From Stappia sp. (GTDB taxonomy: Bacteria > Pseudomonadota > Alphaproteobacteria > Rhizobiales > Stappiaceae), in the NCBI GenBank assembly GCA_002722295.1, contig PBLF01000007.1, forward strand, positions 66,833 to 119,876: a DNA stretch of 53,044 nucleotides. The letters are read 5' to 3'. The translations under genes and the position numbers were made by a program. Below, piece after piece: positions 8,357 to 15,913 of the stretch. Under the pieces are notes generated by a model, which was not told the origin of the DNA, did no database searches, and saw nothing but the letters and a program-made list of their open reading frames with translations. Every line of letters starts with the position of its first letter. Within the stretch, counting starts at the first letter, position 1.

Positions 8357-8818
8357 GTGATCGAGACGATGGAAGATGGAATCCGTGCCGCTTCAAAAGC
8401 CGGCCTGATTGATCCAGATAACGAACAGCTCGTTCATCCAGAAGGGTTTTTAACCCCAAGGTGCCAGCCATGCCGACGCCAGCGCGACAGCCTTGATGGT
8501 GGCGTTTTGGCGGCACACAAAGGCCGGAACGGAAATAGCGACGGGGAGGGAGATTCTGGGTGTCCACCGGACTCGGACGGCTCCGACGACACCGAGATGG
8601 AGGCAATTCTGCAGGAGTTTATCGAAACGCTTATGCGTCTCTTGGAACCCCGCTACGCCGAGGTGGTGTGGCGCGCGGAAATTCTGAATCATCCGCCCAC
8701 CAGGATCGCCACAGATCTCGGTCTCAGCGAACAGATAGTCATCAGACGACTTCAGCTAGGCCGCCGGACCCTCCTACACCTCGTCATGTTGACGCTGGAA
8801 CCCCCTCTTAAGGTTTGA
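8357..8818 (+). CDS. Stand-alone sigma-70 region-4-like protein
   Basis: A 153-residue reading frame. The C-terminal 60 residues resemble region 4 of the ECF factors here: LEPRYAEVVWRAEIL aligns with LKSEYAEILWRADLI, followed by IATDLGLSEQIVIRRLQLGR in the place of the helix-turn-helix. Region 2, the CxC linker and the Cys-rich tail are all missing. The N-terminal 80 residues are low-complexity Asp/Gly-rich and match nothing I recognise. A GGAGG-type ribosome site precedes the GTG start, and an in-frame ATG follows four codons later. It may be a sigma-factor-like regulator or a decayed CorE-like gene. The upstream ECF promoter favours some expression. Confidence 0.5.
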   Translation: MIETMEDGIRAASKAGLIDPDNEQLVHPEGFLTPRCQPCRRQRDSLDGGVLAAHKGRNGNSDGEGDSGCPPDSDGSDDTEMEAILQEFIETLMRLLEPRYAEVVWRAEILNHPPTRIATDLGLSEQIVIRRLQLGRRTLLHLVMLTLEPPLKV

Positions 8819-9132
8819 TGCCCAAACATTTTGACTGTTCCGTGCTGGGAAATAAAACGGCAATCAAGAATTTACTTGGAATCGACAGTAGCGACAGATC
8901 AATTGGCAATAACTCTCGAGTTTCTGCGAATTTACCCCTGTCCCGTCCAATCAAGGGATGAGATAGGGGCTGATCTCGAAGAGGGGAGTGACAGGTCGTC
9001 TGATGCGATGCAATGATCCTGGATCCTTTCACGCTGAAGCCGGTGGTAGCCGCGGGAGCGTCTGCCTCGCCGTGGCGCGAAATGAACGCAGAACTTTGTA
9101 GTCAAAGAGTACGTGAAGAGAGGATAGAATCA
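8819..9132. other. Intergenic region, no recognised gene
   Basis: About 310 bp between the region-4-like gene and the CDF transporter. It has lower GC than its surroundings. I see no terminator, no ECF-type promoter and no convincing coding frame. The in-frame extension of the CDF gene back to 9013 has no ribosome site and no family similarity. Confidence 0.6.
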
Positions 9133-10068
9133 ATGAGCCAAGCCCATAGCGGCCATGCCGGCCACATGCCGTCAAGCGGACGGGGAATGGTGATCTCGGC
9201 TTGGCTGACCGGCATCTATTTCGTAATCGAGATGGGCATCGGCCTCTGGACGGGCTCGATCGCGGTGATTTCCGACGCCTTCCACACCTTCTCGGCGGTG
9301 GGTGGCGTACTAGTCGCGATCGTCGCCGCCAAGCTTGCCCGCCGCCCCGCCGACGAGGATCGCAGTTTCGGCTGGTACCGCGCCGAGATTATCGGAGCGC
9401 TCGTCAATGGCGGCTTCCTTCTGGGCATGGCGCTCATCGTGATCGTAATGGGTGCGATGCGGCTGTCCGACCCGATCGAGCTGCCTACCGGGCCGATGCT
9501 TTGGGCCGCGGCGGGCGGGCTTTTCACCGAGTTTATTTCGCTCGGCTTGATCTGGAAGCAGAGCCAGAGCGACCTGAACGTGAAAGGCGCACTTTGGCAC
9601 ATCATTCAAACCTTCGTCGGCAGCCTGCTCATTATCGTGACGGCACTCGTGATTCAATTCACCGGGTTCCTGCTGATCGATCCGATCCTTGGTATGGGCT
9701 TCGGCTTCGTGCTGCTCTGGGCCAGCTGGGGCATTCTGCGCGACGCTGCTCACCTATTGATGGAAGGCACACCGGCCGACGTCGGCCTGTCCGATGTCAC
9801 CGGCGCGCTGGAGCAGGTCGAAGGCGTTGCGAATGCCCACCACGTTCATGCCTGGGCTCTGACCAGCGGCCGTTACGTCTTCTCCGGTCATGTGCGCGTC
9901 GCCGACGAGACCGATCCCCAAGCGGTCCTGGCGGCAGCGCACGCCATGCTCAAAGAAAAATTCGGATTCTTCTTCGTCACCTTGCAGGTCGAGGACACCT
10001 GCCTTGATGAGTCCGGGGCTGAAGCCATCGACGTGACGCGCACGGCAGGGGGCCGCAGCCGGAAATGA
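9133..10068 (+). CDS. CDF-family cation transporter with altered metal site
   Basis: A 311-residue cation diffusion facilitator with six transmembrane segments and a C-terminal cytoplasmic domain (about 215-290, including ANAHHVHAWAL). CDF proteins export Zn, Cd, Co or Fe by proton exchange. The N-terminus is short and His-rich (HSGHAGHM). The transport-site motifs are degenerate: TM2 has SDAFHTFSA, giving H51-x3-A55 where HxxxD is expected, and TM5 has HIIQT, giving H156-x3-T160 where HxxxD is expected. Two of the four usual ligands are therefore missing, though the fold (GALW, DPI, LLMEGTP) is well preserved. The start at 9133 has a GAGAGG site. It overlaps the EamA gene by 4 nt. Confidence 0.88.
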   Translation: MSQAHSGHAGHMPSSGRGMVISAWLTGIYFVIEMGIGLWTGSIAVISDAFHTFSAVGGVLVAIVAAKLARRPADEDRSFGWYRAEIIGALVNGGFLLGMALIVIVMGAMRLSDPIELPTGPMLWAAAGGLFTEFISLGLIWKQSQSDLNVKGALWHIIQTFVGSLLIIVTALVIQFTGFLLIDPILGMGFGFVLLWASWGILRDAAHLLMEGTPADVGLSDVTGALEQVEGVANAHHVHAWALTSGRYVFSGHVRVADETDPQAVLAAAHAMLKEKFGFFFVTLQVEDTCLDESGAEAIDVTRTAGGRSRK

Positions 10069-10979
10069 AGATCGTTCTCCTGCTCCTGCTGATCACGCTA
10101 TCGGAGGCCACAATCGGCGTGTTCGTGAAGCTCACCGACGGACTGATCCCGATCCAGACGCTGAATTTCTACGCTCTGAGCTTCGCGGCCGCCTTTCTGA
10201 TGGCGGTCATGCCGCTGGCGACCGGCCGGCCCTTGCGCTTTCCGAAAGGCAACCTGAAAGACACCGCGATCATCGGCGTGCTGATCGCCACGCAGATCAG
10301 CGTTTTCAACTACGCCATGACGCTGGTGCCCATCGCCAATGCGGTGATCTTCTGGAGCGTCGCGCCCTTCTTCGTGTTCATCTTCTCGGCGCTGTTTCTC
10401 GGCGAAAAGGCACGCAAGAGCTACATCCTGATCTTCGCCGTCGCGCTGACCGGTATCGTCCTCGCCAAGCCGCTTGAGGGCGGCCACATGGTCGGCAACC
10501 TCGTCGCACTCGGCGACGGCGCGATCTACGCCGCCATGGTCACCTACATGCGCTACGAAGGAAAGACCGAGGCCGGCAACGACATCGCCTGGTCGATGCT
10601 CGCGGGGGCGCTGATCCTGTCGCCAGCGCTCATCCTCGCCGGCCCCGGCACGCCCGCCGCGACCATCTCCTATGCCGCACTCGGGATGGACCTGCCGGTG
10701 ATGCTCTGGGCAGCGGGGCTGGGCATCGTCTCGACCGGCTTCGCCTATTTCGGCATCTCCATCGTCCTCAAGACGCTCAACGCCAATGTCTATGCGCTCG
10801 TCGATATCATCGTCTCGCCGGTCGTGGCGTCAACGCTGGGCTACCTTATCTTCGCCGAAATCCCGGCGCAGGGCATGATCTATGGTGGCGCATTGCTGCT
10901 CGGGGCCGGTTTCTGGTTGACCCGCGAGATGTCGCGCGGCGCGGAAAACCGGGCCGTTCATCCCTGCCAGTGTGCGTGA
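10065..10979 (+). CDS. EamA/DMT-family transporter
   Basis: A 304-residue protein with ten hydrophobic segments in two five-TM EamA repeats, the drug/metabolite transporter fold. The N-terminus ITLSEATIGVFVKL and the second-repeat entry LVALGDGAIYAAMVTYMRYEG are family-typical. Its ATG overlaps the CDF stop (ATGA), so it is translated from the same mRNA. DMT proteins export amino acids, nucleotides or amphipathic drugs; the substrate cannot be inferred. Coupling to a CDF gene is the only contextual clue. The last 20 residues, past the final TM, are polar with two cysteines. Confidence 0.85.
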   Translation: MKIVLLLLLITLSEATIGVFVKLTDGLIPIQTLNFYALSFAAAFLMAVMPLATGRPLRFPKGNLKDTAIIGVLIATQISVFNYAMTLVPIANAVIFWSVAPFFVFIFSALFLGEKARKSYILIFAVALTGIVLAKPLEGGHMVGNLVALGDGAIYAAMVTYMRYEGKTEAGNDIAWSMLAGALILSPALILAGPGTPAATISYAALGMDLPVMLWAAGLGIVSTGFAYFGISIVLKTLNANVYALVDIIVSPVVASTLGYLIFAEIPAQGMIYGGALLLGAGFWLTREMSRGAENRAVHPCQCA

Positions 10980-11096
10980 ACCGAACGGATCAACTCGTGT
11001 GAATCCAATCAGCAACGACACGAGACTTGGCAGACAAACGCCAGTAGGTCGTGATGGTGGTGTCGCGGGACGGATAGACGATGGGATGAAAGTCGA

Positions 11097-11990
11097 GTGA
11101 CCGTTGGAATCATCGCGCAAATCATTCTGGTCATGTTGCTTTGGGCTGCCTGCTTCCCGCTGATAACCGTCGGCATTGAATTTGCCCCTCACCTGACATT
11201 CGCCACGCTGCGCGCGTTCCTGGCAGGCGCAGCGTTGATCATCGTCGCGCTTGCATTGCGGCAGCCCCTGCCCAAAAGTCGTCGAATCTGGACAATGTTG
11301 GCCATCGTTGGCGCAGGTGCCACCAGCCTGGGCTTCTTGGGGATGTTCCATGCCGCGGAATTCGTTTCCCCGGGCATCGCCACTGTAGTCGCCAACACCC
11401 AACCGCTGTTGGCGGCGGGTCTGGCGGGTATCATCCTCAAAGAACAGTTGACCGCGCTGGGCAAAGCAGGCCTTGCCTTGGGCTTTATGGGGATACTCGT
11501 CATCACTTCGCCCCAGATACTCACCGGCGGGCAAGAAAATTACATTCTAGGAGTAGCCTATATTGTCCTGGCTGCACTCGGCGTCACGGTCAGCAACGTT
11601 GTAATTAAACGAATTGCCGGAAACGTCGACGCCCTTATGGCAATGGGCCTCCAGTTGCTCATCGGCAGTGTTCCGCTCGCTATTGTCGCCTGGGCCACGG
11701 AGGAGCCAACAACGATCCGATGGACGTTGCCATTTGTAGGCGCGCTCCTTGTTCTCAGTCTGTTCGGGTCGGCGTTGGTATACTGGCTATGGTTCTCCGT
11801 GCTGGAGAAAGCGCCTCTCAACCGCGCGAACGCGTTCAGCTTCCTGATCCCGATTTTCGGCCTTGCAATGGGCGCTTTGTTTTACGGTGAGACCCTTGGC
11901 TGGATGCAGATCGCCGGCATTGTCCTTGCGATTCTTGGGGTCGTGTTGGTGACGCGCAGAGGGACTAAGCCGGCCAGAATGGCCGGATAA
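11097..11990 (+). CDS. EamA/DMT-family transporter (second)
   Basis: A 297-residue ten-TM EamA transporter, clearly different from its neighbour. It opens with a hydrophobic TM1 (IIAQIILVMLLWAACFPLI) after a GTG start at 11097. The repeat boundaries include ALGVTVSNVVIKRIAGN (start of repeat 2) and ALFYGETLGWMQIAGIVLA (the terminal EamA motif). The ribosome site is weak. The gap to the previous gene is 117 bp, so it may be separately transcribed. Its base composition is lower in GC than the mer region, closer to the ECF genes around it. Substrate unknown. Confidence 0.85.
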   Translation: MTVGIIAQIILVMLLWAACFPLITVGIEFAPHLTFATLRAFLAGAALIIVALALRQPLPKSRRIWTMLAIVGAGATSLGFLGMFHAAEFVSPGIATVVANTQPLLAAGLAGIILKEQLTALGKAGLALGFMGILVITSPQILTGGQENYILGVAYIVLAALGVTVSNVVIKRIAGNVDALMAMGLQLLIGSVPLAIVAWATEEPTTIRWTLPFVGALLVLSLFGSALVYWLWFSVLEKAPLNRANAFSFLIPIFGLAMGALFYGETLGWMQIAGIVLAILGVVLVTRRGTKPARMAG

Positions 11991-12299
11991 GGGCAACCGT
12001 GTTGGTTCGCTGCTGCCCGGCCTAGGTTCGCGCCCAGCTTCCACCACAGATTTCTCTCGACTTACCTTCGACCACGGCGGTTGCCCTCACTGAACTACTG
12101 TACCGTTACTCTTTATGGCTTTGATTTAGATCAATGCCGTTGCTCTCGATTCTCGCATTATGAGCCCGAAACTCGACCCCTATGGTGGGTTTTAGCGCAA
12201 GGCTGAGCGTGGGGTGTTGTTGTGCGTTGACCTAAGGCGCTCAGCCCGAAGATGTTTCCGGATCGCCCGATCTTGCCAACTCGGGCCGAGGTTTTGAGC
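11991..12299. other. Leader region ahead of ECF sigma gene 2
   Basis: About 310 bp without a supported gene. It contains the FNR box and candidate -10 described separately. The sigma-factor frame stays open upstream to an ATG at 12252, but 12300 has the better ribosome site. Confidence 0.5.
12121..12161 (+). promoter_or_regulatory. FNR/FixK-type box with class II -10
   Basis: TTGAT-TTAG-ATCAA at 12121-12134 is a perfect match to the FNR consensus TTGAT-N4-ATCAA. A -10-like CATTAT lies at 12156-12161. If transcription starts about 7 nt later (near 12168), the box is centred near -41, the position of class II FNR-activated promoters. The only gene it can drive is the ECF sigma gene that follows. 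This implies activation at low oxygen by an FNR, Anr or FixK protein encoded elsewhere. Confidence 0.7.
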
Positions 12300-12941
12300 A
12301 TGACTGTAGCAGCACATAAGACGATTGAAACCGACCCACTTTCCGATGAGCTCGGCAACACGTCACGGCCGATGACGCCGGAAATAGAAATGGCACTCAC
12401 CGACTATTATCACGAATTTCGTCGCTATCTCGTGCGTCGGGTCGGGGATTCGGTCACTGCGGAGGATGTGCTTCAAACTTTCTGCGTGCGAGTCATCAAC
12501 AGCGGGACAGTACTTAGGAATAGCGAAAGTGTGGTCGCCTGGTTGTATACGGTGCTGCGCTCGGTGCTGACCGATCATTACCGCAGTGAGGCTGCACGGC
12601 GGCGCCGAAAAGACAGCTACATGCAAGACCAGATGGTATTGGGCGATGGCCAGATAGATCTTGCGAACGAGAAAAGCGTTTGCAGCTGTCTTCGAGAGCT
12701 TGTGCCGGGGTTGCGCCCGGACTATGCAGAGATTCTTGAACGGGTCGATCTGTCGGATGAACCGCGTGAACGAGCCGCAGCTGATCTTGGGATCACACCA
12801 TCGAATGCGAGAGTGCGCCTGCATCGGGCGCGCCAAGCACTGCGTGTTTCTCTAGCAGCGTTCTGCACCGATTGCTCCGAAGGTAGATTTGACGACTGCA
12901 CCTGTGAATCAATGCGCAACGGCAAGAGCTGTAGTTTGTAA
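12300..12941 (+). CDS. CorE-like ECF sigma factor, FNR-box controlled
   Basis: A 213-residue ECF sigma factor. Region 2 (about 28-95) includes YHEFRRYLVRRVGDSVTAED and VVAWLYTVLRSVLTDHYRS. The linker carries VCSC near residue 127, the CxC motif of CorE-like factors. Region 4 (about 133-185) contains LRPDYAEILERVDLSDE and the helix-turn-helix ending NARVRLHRARQALRVSL. The tail FCTDCSEGRFDDCTCES keeps the C-x2-C-x7-C-x-C spacing seen in the factor at 3238-3852 but lacks its His, so the metal or affinity may differ. The start at 12300 (MTVAAHK) follows a GAGG site; 12252 is the alternative. No anti-sigma gene is adjacent. Expression is probably oxygen-regulated. Confidence 0.87.
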   Translation: MTVAAHKTIETDPLSDELGNTSRPMTPEIEMALTDYYHEFRRYLVRRVGDSVTAEDVLQTFCVRVINSGTVLRNSESVVAWLYTVLRSVLTDHYRSEAARRRRKDSYMQDQMVLGDGQIDLANEKSVCSCLRELVPGLRPDYAEILERVDLSDEPRERAAADLGITPSNARVRLHRARQALRVSLAAFCTDCSEGRFDDCTCESMRNGKSCSL

Positions 12942-13069
12942 CTATCACAAAGTTCTACAACTGCCCTTCTATCGGCGGGCTGAACCGCGCCGGGTTTGCC
13001 GAAGGCTTTAACTCTCAAGAGGATGGAGCGATGAAAGAGAACGAACCCTTGCCGACATACTCAGGCTGA

Positions 13070-13419
13070 AGTGCGCGCGAGGTGGTGAGTCCAAATGATC
13101 TCGAAGCCTTCTCGACCGAGACCGACGCGGAATTCGGCGACGGGATATGCAACTGTCTCCCCACAGCCTCCTTGTCCACGCTCAGGCCAGAATGCGCCGA
13201 CTTGATGTCGCGCGTAGAGCTGTTGGGAGATTCGCGGAATTGTGCGGCAGCGCCTCGGCGCCGACTTGAAGAATGTCGCTGTGAGGCTGCATCACGACCA
13301 AGCAAGCACTGGAAAAGCAGCAGCAGGGGGTTTGTTTGTGCCTGATCTGCCCGATCCATGGTTTCCTCGACTGCCGCTGTGAAGAGACGGATTGTGCACG
13401 GGGCCGGCAGGTGGGCTGA
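13070..13419 (+). pseudogene. Decayed third CorE-like ECF sigma gene
   Basis: Three reading-frame segments together spell the C-terminal half of an ECF factor. About 13140-13250 reads ICNCL then LSTLRPECADLMSRVELLGD. About 13252-13305, in a second frame, reads LGADLKNVAVRLH. About 13306-13419, in a third frame, reads KQALEKQQQGVCLCLICPIHG and then FLDCRCEE, ending TGA. The CxC linker and C-x2-C-x7-C-x-C tail show it was CorE-like. Region 2 is absent and two frameshifts separate the segments, so it cannot encode a working sigma factor. A short frame at 13031-13069 (MKENEPLP) may be the remains of the original start. Confidence 0.75.
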
Positions 13420-13422
13420 AGC

Positions 13423-13452
13423 TGTAACGGCGGGCAAGTCGTTCCGTCTGTA
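13423..13452 (+). promoter_or_regulatory. Putative ECF sigma promoter P4 (Met-rich protein)
   Basis: TGTAAC (13423-13428), a 16-bp spacer, then CGTCTGTA (13445-13452). It begins 3 bp after the stop of the decayed ECF gene and leaves a leader of roughly 105 nt before the Met-rich gene at 13565. It is the fourth copy of this promoter type in the window. Confidence 0.6.
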
Positions 13453-13564
13453 AGTCCAGATGGTTGTGCCTTCGGGTCACCATAGCGATCCGATGTCCGA
13501 CGCTGCACCGGTTGCGCCCCCTCCACCCCTACAGCGTCTTTCATCCCAACCAAGGAGACCGGAG

Positions 13565-14095
13565 ATGACAGATTCACGGCCGATGATACCTTCCAGCACG
13601 ATGCGTTTGCCGGGTTTGAAAGCTCTCGCCATAGCCGCGGGCCTCACCGTCCTCACCGCGGCAGGTGCATTGGCGGCCCAGCATGGAGCAAAGCCACAGC
13701 AAGGCCAATCCCAGCAGATGCAGCAGCAGATGCAAGGCGGGCCGTCCTTCGAGCGCATGCAGGAGATGATGCAGCAGGCCCGCGAGACAACAGACCCCGC
13801 CGAGCGCCGTCAGCTCACGCGCCAGCACATGCAGATGATGGTCGAGAAGATGCAGGCGATGCACGGCATGATGGGGAACATGCCCATGCAGGGCCAGATG
13901 GGCGGCCGGATGTCGGGCGATCAGGGATCCGGCAGTCAGGGCATGGGCATGTCCGGGGACATGTCGGGCGATATGTCCGAACGGATGCAGCAGATGATGG
14001 GGCGCATGCAAGAGCAGCAGGGCATGATGCAGCAGATGATGCAACAGATGCTCGAACAGCAGCGCATGATGATGGAGATGGACGAAGACCGCTAA
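13565..14095 (+). CDS. Met/Gln-rich secreted protein, possible Cu/Ag binder
   Basis: A 176-residue exported protein. A signal peptide spans about residues 13-38 (LKALAIAAGLTVLTAAGALA, cleavage after the following Ala-Gln region). The mature chain is dominated by Met and Gln, with many MM and QM pairs such as QQMMQQMLEQQRMMMEMDED at the end, plus GMGMSGDMSGDMSERM in the middle. Methionine-rich periplasmic segments are known Cu(I)/Ag(I) ligands, but I recognise no named family, so metal binding is inference. The start at 13565 has an AAGGAG site and gives a proper signal peptide. It sits behind ECF promoter P4, consistent with induction by a metal-responsive sigma factor. Confidence 0.75.
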   Translation: MTDSRPMIPSSTMRLPGLKALAIAAGLTVLTAAGALAAQHGAKPQQGQSQQMQQQMQGGPSFERMQEMMQQARETTDPAERRQLTRQHMQMMVEKMQAMHGMMGNMPMQGQMGGRMSGDQGSGSQGMGMSGDMSGDMSERMQQMMGRMQEQQGMMQQMMQQMLEQQRMMMEMDEDR

Positions 14096-14104
14096 CGTCT
14101 GGAA

Positions 14105-14137
14105 GGCGGCTGCCGCATCCTGGATGCGGCAGCCGCC
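14105..14137 (+). terminator. Strong stem-loop after Met-rich gene
   Basis: Perfect 15-bp GC-rich arms (14105-14119 and 14123-14137) around a CTG loop. It starts 9 nt after the Met-rich gene stop. No T-run follows; the next bases are an AAGGAG ribosome site. It may be a weak terminator or an mRNA-stabilising hairpin between two co-transcribed genes. Confidence 0.55.
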
Positions 14138-14165
14138 CCCAAGGAGAGAAAGGGACGGTTCTGTG

Positions 14166-14318
14166 ATGCTGATGCAGTTCGACTTCGTCTGTAACGGTCC
14201 CTTCGGCCAGGACACGGCCGAGGCGATGGACGGGCTGGCGCCCGCCATCGAAAACCTCAACGCCAAGCTGTTCGACGTGCACCGTCCCCTGAGCGAAATC
14301 ACCAAAGGACCAATGTGA
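14166..14318 (+). pseudogene. Internally deleted YdhR-type monooxygenase gene
   Basis: A 50-codon frame that joins the two ends of a YdhR-family protein (usually about 100 residues). LMQFDFVCNGPFGQDTAEAM matches the family N-terminus (LLQLHFAFNGPFG in E. coli YdhR). AKLFDVHRPLSEITKG matches the C-terminal AKVFDVNEPLSQIN. The middle 50 or so residues, which form most of the dimeric alpha-beta barrel fold, are missing without loss of frame. Its stop overlaps the GTG start of the next gene, so it may still be translated as a coupling leader. I consider it non-functional as an enzyme. Confidence 0.75.
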
Positions 14319-15040
14319 ACGAAGGGCAGGACACACGACCCAATCCACCCTGGCCCCGCATCATCGCCGGTCTGGCGGTGTTGGCCGTCTTCCTCGCGAC
14401 CGTCCTTGTGTTATGGCGCATCGGCATACTGGACCGCCTGCGCGACGGCGCAGCGCTTGAGCAGGCTGTGATGCAATTCGGCCCGCTCGGTCCCTTTTTG
14501 ATCATCGGCCTGATGACCGTCGCCATTGTCATGAGCCCGATTCCAAGCGCGCCGATCGCGCTCGCCTCCGGCGCGGCCTACGGCCATTACTGGGGCGCGT
14601 TCTACGTTGCCATTGGCTCCGAGATCGGCGCCCTAACCGCTTTTGGCGTCGCGCGCCTCATCGGATACGACGCACTCAAGGCATGGCTCGGCACGCGGCT
14701 GTCGATGGGTGTCCTGCACCGCTTCATCACGTCCCAGAACGCCCTCATGGCGGTCGTGTTCGCGACACGGCTCATGCCGTTCCTGTCCTTCGACATCATC
14801 AGCTACGCCGCCGGTCTGACGCCGCTCAGGACTTGGCGCTTTGCCGTTGCGACCCTGTTCGGTATCATCCCGGCGAGCTTCCTGCTCGCGCATTTCGGAG
14901 ATGAGCTCGCCTCCGGTGACTGGCGGCGTGCCGGGTTAACGGTGCTCGCCCTTGGGCTCATAACCCTGCTTCCTCTTGCCTGGAAGACTGCTCCGGCGCG
15001 CTACCGACTAGCTCTGAAGCGCTTATTAAAGCTTGGATAA
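14315..15040 (+). CDS. TVP38/TMEM64 (DedA-like) membrane protein
   Basis: A 241-residue inner-membrane protein of the SNARE-associated/VTT family. It has a TM anchor at about 18-38, then the domain with PIPSAPIALASGAAYGHYWG and RLMPFLSFDIISYAAGLTPL, the characteristic re-entrant-loop motifs. These proteins act in lipid scrambling or envelope homeostasis in other systems; the precise bacterial role is unclear. The start is GTG at 14315, overlapping the YdhR remnant stop. TVP38 proteins are often encoded next to mercuric reductase-like or metal genes, and the mer operon lies just downstream on the other side of a merR terminator. Confidence 0.85.
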   Translation: MNEGQDTRPNPPWPRIIAGLAVLAVFLATVLVLWRIGILDRLRDGAALEQAVMQFGPLGPFLIIGLMTVAIVMSPIPSAPIALASGAAYGHYWGAFYVAIGSEIGALTAFGVARLIGYDALKAWLGTRLSMGVLHRFITSQNALMAVVFATRLMPFLSFDIISYAAGLTPLRTWRFAVATLFGIIPASFLLAHFGDELASGDWRRAGLTVLALGLITLLPLAWKTAPARYRLALKRLLKLG

Positions 15041-15482
15041 GCGAGGAACCCCGCGTCGCAATAGCAGTTCTGGCGGTATGTCAGCGTGAATCCCAACGTG
15101 ACTTGCTTGTGCAACCTCGCCAAGCCGCATTAGTCGGCCCGATTTTACAGAACACAACCTTGCCATGCGTAGGCGACATCAACACCTATGGCGCCATCGC
15201 GCCATGAGCAAAAGTTCCAGAAATACCGAACACTCCTCCTCCGAGTATGGCTACAGCTTGATTTTTAGTGGTTCCCATATGGTACCCGATCGCATTTCCG
15301 GACTATAGCTTGAGAGTCGAAAAGCTCGCTAGCGTGCTGTACTAGCGGGCTTAATTTGGTTGCAGGGGCAGAAAGCCACCGGCAGCCAAACTCGCTAGTC
15401 GTGGCCGTATGATGGCAGCAAGCCATCCTCCGTAGGATGAAGGACACCGCTCTAATCGGTGCCACGGTGGACAAGAACCTTC
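15041..15482. other. Intergenic region, no recognised gene
   Basis: About 440 bp of lower-GC DNA between convergent genes. Apart from the candidate hairpin at 15322-15352 I see nothing I can name. A 90-codon minus-strand frame at 15265-15537 overlaps the end of merR and resembles no family. Confidence 0.6.
15322..15352 (-). terminator. Candidate terminator for merR
   Basis: Eleven-base arms (15322-15332 and 15342-15352) with one G-T mismatch and a 9-nt loop. On the minus strand the hairpin is followed by TTTT. It lies about 130 nt downstream of the merR stop. Confidence 0.45.
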
Positions 15483-15905
15483 TCATGCGGACAACGCATC
15501 CACGATCGGACATTCCGGTACGTCGCCGCCATCGCACTTCGCCGCCATGTCCTTGAGCACGCGCTCCATGCGCCTGAGATCGGCAATCTTGCGGCGGATG
15601 TCGGCGATGTGGGCCAGCGTCATCTCCTGTACCTCTCCACAGCTGTAGTCGCCACCATCAACGAGCCGCAGCAGTGCGCGGATCTCGTCGAGCGAGAAGC
15701 CCAGTTCTCGGCTCCGGCGGATGAAGGCGAGCCGCTTGAGATGCGCGGTTTCATAAATCCGCTGTCCGCCGGCGGTGCGCGGCGGCTTGGGCATGATGCC
15801 GATCCGCTCGTAGTAGCGGATCGTCTCGATGTTGACCCCGGTATGTTTCGAGATCGTTCCGATTCCATAACTGGCGGTCGTCATCTCATTGTCCTGTCTC
15901 ACCAT
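15483..15905 (-). CDS. merR: MerR-type mercury-responsive regulator
   Basis: A 140-residue MerR-family regulator with an N-terminal winged helix (IGTISKHTGVNIETIRYYER). A dimerisation helix is followed by cysteines at the divalent-metal positions: SCGEVQ (the MerR Cys82 position) and KCDGGDVPECPI. In the copper sensor CueR the first position is Ser, so a Cys here supports Hg(II) sensing. The start at 15905 has GGGAGAAA directly ahead; ATG at 15884 is an internal alternative. It is divergent from merT with the shared operator at 15914-15944. By analogy with other MerR proteins it represses and then activates merTPFA by DNA untwisting. Confidence 0.9.
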   Translation of the reverse strand: MVRQDNEMTTASYGIGTISKHTGVNIETIRYYERIGIMPKPPRTAGGQRIYETAHLKRLAFIRRSRELGFSLDEIRALLRLVDGGDYSCGEVQEMTLAHIADIRRKIADLRRMERVLKDMAAKCDGGDVPECPIVDALSA

Positions 15906-15913
15906 TTTCTCCC

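Noticed and set aside
15265..15537. 90-codon minus-strand frame downstream of merR
   Set aside because: It overlaps the 3' end of merR in another frame, has no ribosome site and resembles no family.
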